Positions 1-7,219 of a DNA stretch of 9,864 nucleotides are shown here, one piece after another. The stretch covers positions 1 through 9,864 of the forward strand of contig CASGAK010000117.1 in assembly GCA_949299435.1 (NCBI GenBank), in the 5' to 3' direction. The notes beneath the pieces were generated by a model, which saw only the letters and a program-made list of their open reading frames with translations, ran no database searches and had not been told where the DNA came from. This DNA is from an uncultured bacterium (GTDB lineage: Bacteria > Cyanobacteriota > Vampirovibrionia > Gastranaerophilales > Gastranaerophilaceae). Numbering within the stretch: the stretch's first letter is position 1; each line of letters opens with the position of its first letter. The translations under genes and the position numbers were made by a program.

Positions 1-722
1 TACTTTCTGATATTCACGCTAATTTAGAAGCACTTAAAACAGTTTTAGATGATATAAAAAAACAAAACTGTGACAAAATATTTTGTCTTGGAGACCTTGC
101 AATGGCAGGACCTCAACCTTGCGAAACAATAGATTTTGTAATGAGTCAAAAAGATTGGACAATAATTCAAGGAAATACCGATAAATTAATTGCAGATTTT
201 GATGACGAGGCTCTGAGGTTCGTAAAAGAAAAATATCCGCTTATGGGCAATGCTCTTGCAAATGATGTAACAATAATAAATGATAAACAAAAAGAATTCT
301 TAAAAAATCTTCCGCCACAAAAAGAACTTGAAATTGAGGGGGTAAAAATTCTTCTTGTACATGGTTCCCCAAGACGTAATAATGAAGATATCCTGCCAAA
401 TATGCCGATTGAACAAGTTGAGGAGATAATTAACGGGGTCGAAGCAGATTTAATCCTTTGCGGACACACACATATGCCTGCAGGATATCAGACAAACACA
501 AAACAAACCGTAATCAATGACGGAAGTGTCGGACGTCCTATGACTGAAGATTTAAAGGCTTGTTATTTAATTTTGGATATAAATAACGGCTCATTTACTG
601 CTGAGCACAGACTTCTTGATTATGATAGAGAAAAAGCTACCGAGATTATGAGGAAAAGAAATTTTGACGGAGCTGAAAAAATCTCCGATTTACTTATTAA
701 ACCTTCCACTAGACACGTGTAA
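1..722 (+). CDS. Metallophosphoesterase, YfcE/calcineurin-like family (5' truncated)
   Basis: Predicted metal-dependent phosphodiesterase or phosphatase of the calcineurin-like superfamily, probably cytosolic. The open frame runs in from the window edge (first full codon at position 3) and gives 239 visible residues. Since the first metal-binding motif is already at visible residues 2-7 (SDIHAN), only about 5-8 N-terminal codons are missing. The family motifs appear in order: D3/H5 in SDIHAN, G30-D31 in LGDLA, N58 in QGNTD (family GNxD/GNHE), H120 in LVHGSP, and H155/H157 in CGHTHMP. These supply the usual two-metal site. The internal ATG at 102 lies after the first two motifs and cannot be the true start. 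No signal peptide or membrane segment is visible in what remains. The substrate cannot be read from sequence; relatives act on phosphodiesters or phosphomonoesters. The next gene begins about 60 bp downstream behind its own promoter, so cotranscription is uncertain. Family certain, function open. Confidence 0.93.
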   Translation, partial: LSDIHANLEALKTVLDDIKKQNCDKIFCLGDLAMAGPQPCETIDFVMSQKDWTIIQGNTDKLIADFDDEALRFVKEKYPLMGNALANDVTIINDKQKEFLKNLPPQKELEIEGVKILLVHGSPRRNNEDILPNMPIEQVEEIINGVEADLILCGHTHMPAGYQTNTKQTVINDGSVGRPMTEDLKACYLILDINNGSFTAEHRLLDYDREKATEIMRKRNFDGAEKISDLLIKPSTRHV

Positions 723-730
723 TTTAGTTT

Positions 731-758
731 TTGCAGAATAATTTGTTTGTGCTAGAAT
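731..758 (+). promoter_or_regulatory. Sigma70-type promoter with extended -10 for the kinase operon
   Basis: TTGCAG (731-736), a 16-bp spacer, and TAGAAT (753-758) preceded by TGC (extended -10 TGn). Predicted transcription start is near 765, only about 17 nt before the ATG at 782. The promoter lies 8 bp after the phosphoesterase stop and covers the possible TTG-started N-terminal extension of the kinase, which argues against that extension. Seen by inspection only. Confidence 0.5.
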
Positions 759-781
759 TAAAGAAAAACTGGAAAAAGGTT

Positions 782-1789
782 ATGGATATTGATAAAAAGA
801 AGTTAATAGCTTATATTAAAAGATTAAGCGAGCCGAAAATTCTTGTAGTGGGCGATCTTGCAATTGATGAAATGATTTACGGAGATGCAGAAAGAATTTC
901 TCGTGAAGCTCCGGTATTGATTTTACAGCATAGCAAAACTAACTTAATTTTAGGTGCTGCATCTAACGCTGCTCACAATGCATCGACTCTCAATAACGGT
1001 AAAGTTGAAGTTATCGGAGTTTGCGGAGATGATTACCAATCAGGACAACTAGAAGATGCTTTCAACAAAGCAAATATTAGTTATAAATACTTAGTCAAAG
1101 ATAAAACCCGTAAAACTACAACTAAAACAAGAATTTCTGGAAGCATTTCAACATCGATTACTCAACAAATTGTAAGAATCGATCGTCAGACTAAAGAAGA
1201 TCTTTCTAAAGAAACCGAAGATAAGGTTATAGAAAACCTAAAAAAAGTAATTCCAACTGTTGATGCTGTAATACTTTCTAACTATCATATCGGAACTTTG
1301 ACCAAAAAAGTTATTGAAAAAACAATTGAAATTGCAAATAAACATAAAAAAATCATCGTTGTAGATGCTCAAAAAAATCTTGAAAACTATAAAAACATAA
1401 CCTCAATGACACCAAATCTTCCTGACACTCAAAAGTCGGTAGGTTTTGAATTAAACAACGAAGAAGATTTAAAAAAAGCAGGTGACAAATTATTAAGAGA
1501 AACAAAAGCAAAATCAATTTTAATCACCTGCGGAGCAGATGGAATGTTTGTTACTGAACCTAATAAAAAGTATACAAAAATTCCTGTATTTAACAAATCA
1601 GAAGTATTTGATGTAACTGGTGCAGGAGATACGGTTACCGCTGTATACACCCTTGCTCTTGCAACCGGTGCTGACAGTGTATATGCCGCTCTAATCGGTA
1701 ATATTGCTGCCAGTATCGTCGTAAAACAATTCGGCTGTGCTACGACTTCAATCAGCGAATTATTATGTGCAGTCGAAAATATTTTATAG
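782..1789 (+). CDS. PfkB-family sugar kinase, RfaE1/HldA-like (D-glycero-D-manno-heptose-7-phosphate kinase type)
   Basis: Cytosolic ATP-dependent sugar kinase of the ribokinase/PfkB fold, 335 aa from the ATG at 782. The RfaE domain 1 pattern runs along the chain: VVGDLAIDE (22-30) and GDAERISREAPV (34-45), which match the HldE substrate-recognition stretch; GAASNAAHN (58-66) in place of GGAANVA; TQQIVRID (127-134), like the family's NQQLLRxD; LSNYHIGTLT (165-174); TPNLPD (210-215); and the PfkB signature DVTGAGDT (277-284) with D283 as expected catalytic base, followed by GNIAASIVVKQFG. In Gram-negatives this enzyme makes heptose 1,7-bisphosphate for ADP-heptose. Here the protein ends after the kinase domain; the adenylyltransferase half of bifunctional HldE is absent, so a separate HldC-like protein would be needed elsewhere. 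An in-frame TTG at 731 would add 17 residues, but the ATG has a purine-rich GGAAAAAGG just upstream and the promoter overlaps the extension. First gene of a three-gene operon. Family sure; exact sugar inferred. Confidence 0.85.
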   Translation: MDIDKKKLIAYIKRLSEPKILVVGDLAIDEMIYGDAERISREAPVLILQHSKTNLILGAASNAAHNASTLNNGKVEVIGVCGDDYQSGQLEDAFNKANISYKYLVKDKTRKTTTKTRISGSISTSITQQIVRIDRQTKEDLSKETEDKVIENLKKVIPTVDAVILSNYHIGTLTKKVIEKTIEIANKHKKIIVVDAQKNLENYKNITSMTPNLPDTQKSVGFELNNEEDLKKAGDKLLRETKAKSILITCGADGMFVTEPNKKYTKIPVFNKSEVFDVTGAGDTVTAVYTLALATGADSVYAALIGNIAASIVVKQFGCATTSISELLCAVENIL

Positions 1790-1798
1790 GAGAAAATT

Positions 1799-2374
1799 AT
1801 GGAAAACCTTATGAATATCTTCAAAAAATTAAGATTAGTTGACTACATCATTATTTTAGGTGTAATCATCGCAGCGTTTGTAGGATTATTGACTTACAAA
1901 GGCTTCTACAAAACAGCAAGCAATGCAATTGATGCTGTATCTGAAATTTCTTTTGACGTGTACATAAGAGGAATTACATACACAGGAAATGATTTACCAC
2001 TAAAAGCTGAAGAAAAAACTTTTATCAGCATAAGAAACGTGCCTTATTCAGATCTTATGATTACTAGTGTAAAAGCCGAAAAGAGAAAAATTGTTCTACC
2101 TGTGTTAAATACAAGAAACACAAAAACCGTAATCGTTGTAGAGGATGTATCTCAACCAAACGTATATGATGCAATCGTTACACTTAAAGATACTGCAAAA
2201 ATTACTAAAGACGGAGCGGTTGTAGGTGGTAATAAAATAAAAATCGGACTGCCTATTACACTTGAGGGTGCTGATTACAGACTTAACGGAACCGTATCTA
2301 ACATTCAGCTTACTCATGGAACTGATGAAGTAGTTAACAATCAAGAATTAAGTGCAGTTGAAAATGTTCAATAA
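1799..2374 (+). CDS. DUF4330-family single-pass membrane protein
   Basis: A 191-aa protein with a short cytoplasmic N-terminus, one membrane segment at about residues 14-32 (VDYIIILGVIIAAFVGLL) and a mostly beta-rich C-terminal part predicted outside the membrane. The MNIFKKLRLVDYIIILGVI start and length fit DUF4330, found in Firmicutes and Cyanobacteria, for which I know no established function. The C-terminal part contains valine/threonine strand-like stretches and a late GADYRLNGTVSNIQL segment resembling the family's closing repeat. The start is clear: TAGGAG ends 6 nt before the ATG, 9 bp after the kinase stop. The last 11 bp overlap the ATG of the membrane protein that follows, so translation of the two is probably coupled, which suggests related function at the inner membrane. 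Family assignment is from memory of the N-terminal pattern. Confidence 0.7.
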   Translation: MENLMNIFKKLRLVDYIIILGVIIAAFVGLLTYKGFYKTASNAIDAVSEISFDVYIRGITYTGNDLPLKAEEKTFISIRNVPYSDLMITSVKAEKRKIVLPVLNTRNTKTVIVVEDVSQPNVYDAIVTLKDTAKITKDGAVVGGNKIKIGLPITLEGADYRLNGTVSNIQLTHGTDEVVNNQELSAVENVQ

Positions 2375-3671
2375 TTTTATTAACTTTATCCAAAACAAAA
2401 CACAATTTATTTACAATAACAGTTTAATAATACAGAATATAGACAAATTTATTTATTTATCTATACTGGCAGTTTTTGCAGCCTCTACTGTATTTCCTTC
2501 CGATTACATCGGATTGATAGCGGTTTTGACAACATTACTCACAATTATCAAACTTTTATTTATAAAGGGAGAAAAGATTGAGTTAACAAAGTCTGAAATT
2601 TGGCTTGTTGCATATTTTATGATTGTAATCATAAGTCTTGCCGGCTCTACACTATTTGCTCTGAGCCTAAAAGGATTTATGAAAACGCTTATTTATGTAT
2701 CATATTACTTTTCTGTTGCTCATTTTCTAAAATGCAACAGAGATAAAACATTTCCGATTCTTGCGACTATCGGACTTTGTATAAGTTTTGAAGGGATAAT
2801 GGGTTTTCTACAAAACTTCGCTCACGTTGAAGAAATTTCCACTTGGCAAGACGTATCAAAACTTAATCCGGAAGAAGTTATGACAAGAGTATATGGCACA
2901 TTAAAGCCATATAACCCGAATTTACTAGGCGGCTACTTTGTTGCTGGTCTTCCTGCTTTGTACGCAACAGTTGCAGCTTTACTTGTTGATAAAAAATACA
3001 AAGCCGGTATTATTGCAGGCATTCTAGCATTCGTTTCAAGCGTTGCTCTATTTTTGACTGGCTGCAGAGGCTCCTATATCGGTATGATGGTAATTTTAGG
3101 CGGAACTTTTTTAGTTTCTGCTAAGTATCTGTGGCAAAACTACAAAGCTATTTATATATCTATAGTAGGTGGGTGTGTTGCGTTAATCTCAACTGCTATT
3201 ATATTTTCAGCATCATTAAGAGCAAGAGTGCTTTCTATGTTTGCAATGCGACAAGATTCCTCTAATTCATTCAGGTTCAACGTATATCATTCATCTTTTA
3301 ATATGTTCAAGGACAACTGGCTTTTAGGTATCGGTGTCGGTAACAGAAATTTTAGAGAAACTTACGGATTGTATATGAGAACAGGTTTTGATGCACTATC
3401 AGCATACAATATTTTCCTAGAAATTGCAGTAGAAAGCGGTATTTTTGCACTTATCGCATTTTTAGGATTCATTATTACTACTCTAATTGACGGTATTAAA
3501 GTCATACTTAAATCAGTTGATATTAAACAGGTAATATTTTTATCAGCAGCAGTTATTTCAATTTGTGCATTGATGGTACATGGACTTGTAGATACCGTAT
3601 TTTTCAGACCTCAAATCCAATTTATCTTTTGGACTATGGTCAGTATCATATCTTCACAAATTAAAAAATAA
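2364..3671 (+). CDS. O-antigen ligase/polymerase family membrane protein, IctB-like
   Basis: Polytopic inner-membrane protein, 435 aa from the ATG at 2364, with about 10-12 membrane segments. The Wzy_C/O-antigen ligase (PF04932) landmarks are visible: a periplasmic-type loop around 150-180, RVYGTLKPYNPNLLGGYF (175-192), TGCRGSYIG (232-240) with R235, FRFNVYHSSFNMFKDNWLLG (303-322) followed by IGVGN, AYNIFLEIAVESG (347-359), and MVHGLVDTVFFRPQIQF (404-420). The PNLLGGY and HGLVDTVxxRPQ pair resembles the cyanobacterial IctB subgroup more than enterobacterial WaaL or Wzy. IctB was first proposed as a bicarbonate transporter, but the fold belongs to the lipid-linked glycan ligase/polymerase family, so glycan transfer is the safer reading. 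An in-frame GTG at 2352 would add four residues; ATG is preferred though neither has a strong ribosome site. The ATG overlaps the DUF4330 stop by 11 bp. Family confident, substrate unknown. Confidence 0.85.
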   Translation: MFNNFINFIQNKTQFIYNNSLIIQNIDKFIYLSILAVFAASTVFPSDYIGLIAVLTTLLTIIKLLFIKGEKIELTKSEIWLVAYFMIVIISLAGSTLFALSLKGFMKTLIYVSYYFSVAHFLKCNRDKTFPILATIGLCISFEGIMGFLQNFAHVEEISTWQDVSKLNPEEVMTRVYGTLKPYNPNLLGGYFVAGLPALYATVAALLVDKKYKAGIIAGILAFVSSVALFLTGCRGSYIGMMVILGGTFLVSAKYLWQNYKAIYISIVGGCVALISTAIIFSASLRARVLSMFAMRQDSSNSFRFNVYHSSFNMFKDNWLLGIGVGNRNFRETYGLYMRTGFDALSAYNIFLEIAVESGIFALIAFLGFIITTLIDGIKVILKSVDIKQVIFLSAAVISICALMVHGLVDTVFFRPQIQFIFWTMVSIISSQIKK

Positions 3672-3730
3672 ATAACAAAAGCAGCCTTCACTACATGCCA
3701 GTCTAGCTCTATTACCTTATCAAGAAACTT

Positions 3731-3754
3731 TCTCGGATAACTTTCTATCTGAGA
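3731..3754. terminator. Hairpin between convergent genes, possible weak terminator
   Basis: TCTCGGATA - ACTTTC - TATCTGAGA can fold into a 9-bp stem with one G-U pair. It sits 60 bp after the IctB-like gene stop and directly against the stop codon of the opposing gene, so it could end transcription from both sides. Neither side has a good T-run, so this may be a structural boundary rather than an intrinsic terminator. Confidence 0.35.
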
Positions 3755-4594
3755 TTAAACATCAAAATATTTTTTGGTCTTTTGAGCTGAAAAAGGATTT
3801 ATTGAACTCTTTGATTCTTCATTAACCTTTTTTTCACCTTTATCTTTATTTTCTATATAGTCATGTTTTGCTTCACTAATCTTTTGAGGGTCTTCTGAAT
3901 CTAATATTTTCATAAAACTTTCAAGTTTCTCATCAATTTCTTTACTTTCATCACTCATATCTGAAGCGTTTTCAGCAGATTTTTCTTCTACGCTGCCTGA
4001 ATCTGAAACTTCGGCTTCGTTCTCATTTTCCAGTGAGGACAGTATATCTTCATTTATTTTATCCATATCTATTGAATCTACATCGCCGCCTTTTGCCTCA
4101 AATTCTTTTAATTTCTTATCCAATTCTATACTTTTTTCTGATTTTGATTTTAAATTTTTAAATCTGCTGGAAATTTTATTCATTTGATTTACAAAATCTT
4201 CCAGTTGTGAATCTGAAACTGATGAAGGGTCTTGCATTGCTTCTGAAATTGAACTCATAACCTTTACTGCATCTTTTGCTAATTCTTTTCTTTCCGAATC
4301 AAAAACAAGACCTAATGATAAAAAAACAGGAAAATTTGCATGTTGTAACTTCTCGCAGTTTTTCTTTAAAGTTTTATCACTTAATATCTTGTTTCCTTTT
4401 TGAAATATATTTTTAAGTTTTTCTGATTTTTCAGCATCTTTTGCTGATAACTCCTTATCAGCTTTTTCGGTCTGACCAACTTTTTCATTACCCTTTACTT
4501 TCCATATCGAAGATAAGGAAAACGATTCAATATTACTGTTTTGCACTGATGAGTTTTGGTAGACATCAGTATTTTTAAAAAATTCTATTCTCAT
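3755..4594 (-). CDS. Hypothetical Ser/Glu/Lys-rich protein
   Basis: Unrecognised 279-aa protein from the ATG at 4594 (an in-frame TTG at 4606 would add four residues but has no better ribosome site). The composition is strongly biased to Ser, Glu, Lys and Asp. There is no signal peptide or transmembrane helix; the only hydrophobic patch is FPVFLSLGLVF at about 88-98, and there is a single cysteine (C80). Residues 40-75 and 135-170 look helical and could form coiled coils. Residues 185-265 are an acidic, low-complexity stretch, likely disordered. The start MRIEFF resembles the MRI/MRL starts of the two coupled genes at 6074-9075, but no F-x-G motif follows. It is transcribed alone, convergent to the IctB-like gene and divergent from the aminotransferase. 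A reverse-strand TATAAT at 4661-4666 could be its -10, with no good -35 at standard spacing. The unbroken 840-bp frame and clean flanks support a real gene; function unknown. Confidence 0.75.
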   Translation of the reverse strand: MRIEFFKNTDVYQNSSVQNSNIESFSLSSIWKVKGNEKVGQTEKADKELSAKDAEKSEKLKNIFQKGNKILSDKTLKKNCEKLQHANFPVFLSLGLVFDSERKELAKDAVKVMSSISEAMQDPSSVSDSQLEDFVNQMNKISSRFKNLKSKSEKSIELDKKLKEFEAKGGDVDSIDMDKINEDILSSLENENEAEVSDSGSVEEKSAENASDMSDESKEIDEKLESFMKILDSEDPQKISEAKHDYIENKDKGEKKVNEESKSSINPFSAQKTKKYFDV

Positions 4595-4800
4595 AAATTT
4601 AACCAAGTTGTATTAAATATATAAAAAATATATCTAATAAATTATTGCTAAATTTATTAAATTATATTAAGTTTCGTCACAAAATACTACCAAGGATACC
4701 CCTCCGATATTTTAAAGACAGATAGTTTATTAAGTTTATGTAAAGGCACGCATAACTTGTGGTAAACTTGTATTATGGGTAGATTAAGAAGGAGATAAGT
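4595..4800. other. Divergent intergenic region
   Basis: Promoter region for the orphan gene (-) and the aminotransferase (+). The left half (4607-4670) is almost pure A/T. On the plus side there is a possible -10 TATTAT (4771-4776) without a matching -35 at 16-18 bp, and a direct repeat AACTTGT at 4754-4760 and 4765-4771, offset by 11 bp, that could bind an activator in place of a -35. AAGGAG at 4789-4794 is a strong ribosome site for the ATG at 4801. Confidence 0.5.
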
Positions 4801-5925
4801 ATGATACCTATTTTAGATTCAAAACGTCAATATGCACAAATCGGTGCAGAAGTAGAAAAAGCGGTATGTGAAGTTCTACGTTCAGGCTCTTATATTTTAG
4901 GACCTAACGCTAAGGCTTTTGAGCAAGAGATGGCTGATTTTATCGGCTGCAAATATACAGTTGGATTAAACTCCGGAACTGACGCATTACATTTGGCTCT
5001 TAGAGCTTTGGATATCGGTGCGGGTGATGAAGTAATTACAGTTGCTTTCACATTTGTTGCTACAACTGAAGCTATTGGCATTGTTGGTGCAAAACCTGTA
5101 TTTGTGGATATTGATCCTGATACATTTAACATTGACGCATCTAAAATAGAAGCTGCAATTACACCTAAGACAAAAGCTATAATTCCTGTTCACTTATATG
5201 GTCAGCCTTGTGATATGGATATAATTATGAACGTTGCAAAAAGACACAATTTACATGTTATTGAAGATTGTTGTCAAGCTATCGGTGCATTATACAAAGG
5301 CAAAATGGTCGGAACTTTTGGTGATTTTGGCTGTTTAAGTTTCTATCCTACTAAAAACTTAGGCGGTATGGGTGATGGCGGACTTATTATGACAAGTGAT
5401 GAAAAACTCCGTGATAGAGTTATCGCTCTTAGAAACCATGGTGGAGCTATCAGATATCACCATGACGAAATAGGAGTAAACAGCCGTCTTGATGAAGTTC
5501 AGGCTGCTATTTTAAGAGTTAAACTTCCTCACATCAAAGAATGGAATGAAAAAAGACGCGAACACGCATACTACTACAATGAATTATTCAAAGATTGTGC
5601 AGATATTCAAACTCCTAAAGAATTAAAAGATACTTACTGTGTATATCATCAATACACCGTTAAAATTCCTAACCGTGATGAAGTTCATAAAATGCTGCAA
5701 GAAAACGGTATCGGTGCCATGTTATATTACCCGATTCCTTTGCATTTACAAAAAGTTCACGAATATCTTGGCGTAGGTAAAGGTTCTTTGCCTTATACGG
5801 AAAAAGATACCGAAATGGTTATTTCACTTCCGATGTTCCCTGAATTAACTAAAGAGGAACAACAAACCGTCGCTAAGACTTTGATTGAATGTATTGCTAA
5901 GTCAAAATCTAAAGTCAGTGTATAA
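4801..5925 (+). CDS. DegT/DnrJ/EryC1/StrS family PLP-dependent sugar aminotransferase
   Basis: Cytosolic enzyme, 374 aa and full length for the family, predicted to move an amino group (usually from glutamate) to a keto-sugar nucleotide, giving amino sugars for surface glycans. Visible landmarks: MIPILDSKRQYAQIGAEV start, SGSYILGPNAKAFEQE (28-43), NSGTDALHLAL (57-67) for phosphate and cofactor contacts, DEVITVAFTFVAT (76-88), PVHLYGQPCDMD (129-140), IED (154-156) with D156 facing the PLP pyridine nitrogen, and SFYPTKNLGGMGDGG (180-194), where K185 is the Schiff-base lysine. NSRLDEVQAAILRVKL and the C-terminal SLPMFPELT also fit. The usual EDxAQ reads EDCCQ here, two adjacent cysteines beside the cofactor aspartate. 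AAGGAG upstream makes the ATG secure. A single-gene unit bounded by a strong terminator; not joined to the kinase/IctB operon, but the same glycan theme is plausible. The exact sugar cannot be assigned. Confidence 0.93.
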   Translation: MIPILDSKRQYAQIGAEVEKAVCEVLRSGSYILGPNAKAFEQEMADFIGCKYTVGLNSGTDALHLALRALDIGAGDEVITVAFTFVATTEAIGIVGAKPVFVDIDPDTFNIDASKIEAAITPKTKAIIPVHLYGQPCDMDIIMNVAKRHNLHVIEDCCQAIGALYKGKMVGTFGDFGCLSFYPTKNLGGMGDGGLIMTSDEKLRDRVIALRNHGGAIRYHHDEIGVNSRLDEVQAAILRVKLPHIKEWNEKRREHAYYYNELFKDCADIQTPKELKDTYCVYHQYTVKIPNRDEVHKMLQENGIGAMLYYPIPLHLQKVHEYLGVGKGSLPYTEKDTEMVISLPMFPELTKEEQQTVAKTLIECIAKSKSKVSV

Positions 5926-5932
5926 GTTATTT

Positions 5933-5968
5933 AAAAAAGCTCCTGAGTAATACTCAGGAGCTTTTTTT
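5933..5968. terminator. Strong bidirectional rho-independent terminator
   Basis: A perfect 11-bp stem, AGCTCCTGAGT (5938-5948) with ACTCAGGAGCT (5952-5962), a 3-nt loop AAT, a T7 run on the right (5962-5968) and an A6 run on the left (5933-5938). It ends the aminotransferase transcript on the plus strand and, read from the other side, can also end the amidohydrolase operon. Confidence 0.93.
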
Positions 5969-5994
5969 ATTTTAATTATTTTTACATATTTTTC

Positions 5995-6026
5995 AGTGGA
6001 TATTTACCCTGATACGCCACTTTTTA
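5995..6026 (+). terminator. Possible second hairpin terminator
   Basis: AGTGG (5995-5999) pairs with CCACT (6017-6021); with one bulge the stem extends to about 9 bp, and the right arm runs into T5 on the plus strand. It would back up the strong terminator upstream. In the other orientation it lies about 50 bp after the amidohydrolase stop. Much weaker than the first hairpin. Confidence 0.35.
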
Positions 6027-6073
6027 AGTCTACTTAGATTACTTAGCGTAGAATTTTTTCAAACAATTTTGTT

Positions 6074-7219
6074 TTATTTTCTGAATTGATTTTCTTTATT
6101 GTTTGAATTTCTAATTTTTTTAATCAGGTAGCTTACCCCTGATAGCAATGCTAATCCGCCTATTGTCATTCCAACAGCTTTACCTACTGAGGTTTCATTT
6201 TTAAAAATATTTTTAGGCACAGACCAATCCTTTTTAAAGAACAATTCATCTGCATTTTTATAAAAAATTCTATCAATCAATTCATCTGCATCAGCTGCAA
6301 AATTTTTCTTAATAACAGTTTTTACATCACCTATTACTTTTTCATAGGCTTCTTTTGCTGATAGTCCACCTTGCAGATTTTCTCCATAGCAGCCCAAAGG
6401 TGCATCTGTTCCGAATAATATACGATCTGTCGCATTCCTCTTTTTCAATTCTTGAATCAATTTTACCAAAGATGGTTTTTCTTCTGCACTCAATCCATCT
6501 TTACCCCAATCGACCCAAGATATATCTACATATAATTTGGAATCATTTTCATCTATTGATTTTAGCAATATATCAATAGCGTTTTGATGTGATTTCGCAT
6601 CACCTGCACCCATATGAGCCATAATCACAGGAACATCTGGGAATTTTCTTGCTAATTTATGAATTAATTCAGGCGATGATGTTTTATCTACTTGTTCTAT
6701 AGGTTTATTTAAGTCTATATCCGAATGGATAAGAACCGGTAATTTATAGCGTTCTGCCAATCTTAAATAGGCTCTGTTTGCAAAATTATCGGCTGGTAAA
6801 TTGAAATTTCTCGGGTGTAACTTCAAGCCGACAAATTTTCCTGGATTATCTTTAATAAGTCTGTTTATAGCTACTGCATTCCCATCACTTTTTGAAGGCT
6901 GACAAGCTGCGAGAGGAAAGTATTTAGGATTTTTTTCACAAAATTCCAACATTGCTTTATTCCCTGCAGTTTCGTCTACCATTCCATTATTTACAAAACA
7001 ATCTAAATTTGATATTAAAACTTTTTCCACACTATCCTGCTGTGAAGTACCTTGAACTGTTACATTCAAAGGGTTTTTAACAAATGAATCCAAATAGTTG
7101 TTATCAAAAAACACCAACTGACCGGGAGCACCATATTTATACCAATGTCCGTAATGCATATGGGAATCTATAATTGATCCTTTAAATGAAATTCCGCCAT
7201 TTATACCGTTCAGCCTCAT
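6074..7219 (-). CDS. Amidohydrolase-2 family metal-dependent hydrolase with N-terminal FKG motif and C-terminal membrane anchor
   Basis: Predicted TIM-barrel hydrolase or decarboxylase of the amidohydrolase-related family (PF04909), 381 aa. The metal-site pattern is complete: H20-x-H22 in IIDSHMHYG at the end of strand 1, GLKLHP (131-136), PVLIHSD with H165, VIMAHMGAG with H202, and ILFGTDAPLG with D272. The barrel starts right after a 14-residue leader ending GGISFKG (8-14). After the barrel, residues 346-366 (about GKAVGMTIGGLALLSGVSYLI) form one hydrophobic helix followed by KKIRNSNNKENQFRK, which looks like a tail anchor placing the enzyme on the cytoplasmic face of the membrane; the hydrophobic stretch is short, so this is a prediction. 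The start codon overlaps the stop of the 619-residue gene upstream (ATGA), so translation is coupled. The substrate is unknown; amidohydrolase-2 enzymes act on varied cyclic amides, lactones or aromatic acids. Confidence 0.88.
   Translation of the reverse strand: MRLNGINGGISFKGSIIDSHMHYGHWYKYGAPGQLVFFDNNYLDSFVKNPLNVTVQGTSQQDSVEKVLISNLDCFVNNGMVDETAGNKAMLEFCEKNPKYFPLAACQPSKSDGNAVAINRLIKDNPGKFVGLKLHPRNFNLPADNFANRAYLRLAERYKLPVLIHSDIDLNKPIEQVDKTSSPELIHKLARKFPDVPVIMAHMGAGDAKSHQNAIDILLKSIDENDSKLYVDISWVDWGKDGLSAEEKPSLVKLIQELKKRNATDRILFGTDAPLGCYGENLQGGLSAKEAYEKVIGDVKTVIKKNFAADADELIDRIFYKNADELFFKKDWSVPKNIFKNETSVGKAVGMTIGGLALLSGVSYLIKKIRNSNNKENQFRK

Noticed and set aside
102..722. Metallophosphoesterase starting at the internal ATG 102
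   Set aside because: The frame is open upstream to the window edge and contains SDIHAN and LGDLA, two essential family motifs, so the gene is 5' truncated by the window, not short.
1429..1824. 131-codon minus-strand reading frame across the kinase 3' end
   Set aside because: Opposite strand of a clearly conserved PfkB domain; no ribosome site or family motif.
3672..3730. Possible small RNA or gene remnant after the IctB-like gene
   Set aside because: No tRNA-like or conserved structure and no similarity to neighbouring sequence; too short to say more.
4775..4798. Seven-codon mini-ORF (MGRLRRR) ending 2 bp before the aminotransferase start
   Set aside because: Overlaps the possible -10 element and the ribosome site itself, so it is probably not transcribed as a leader peptide; likely chance.
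6355..6579. 74-codon plus-strand reading frame inside the amidohydrolase
   Set aside because: Lies opposite conserved metal-site sequence of the amidohydrolase; no start signals.
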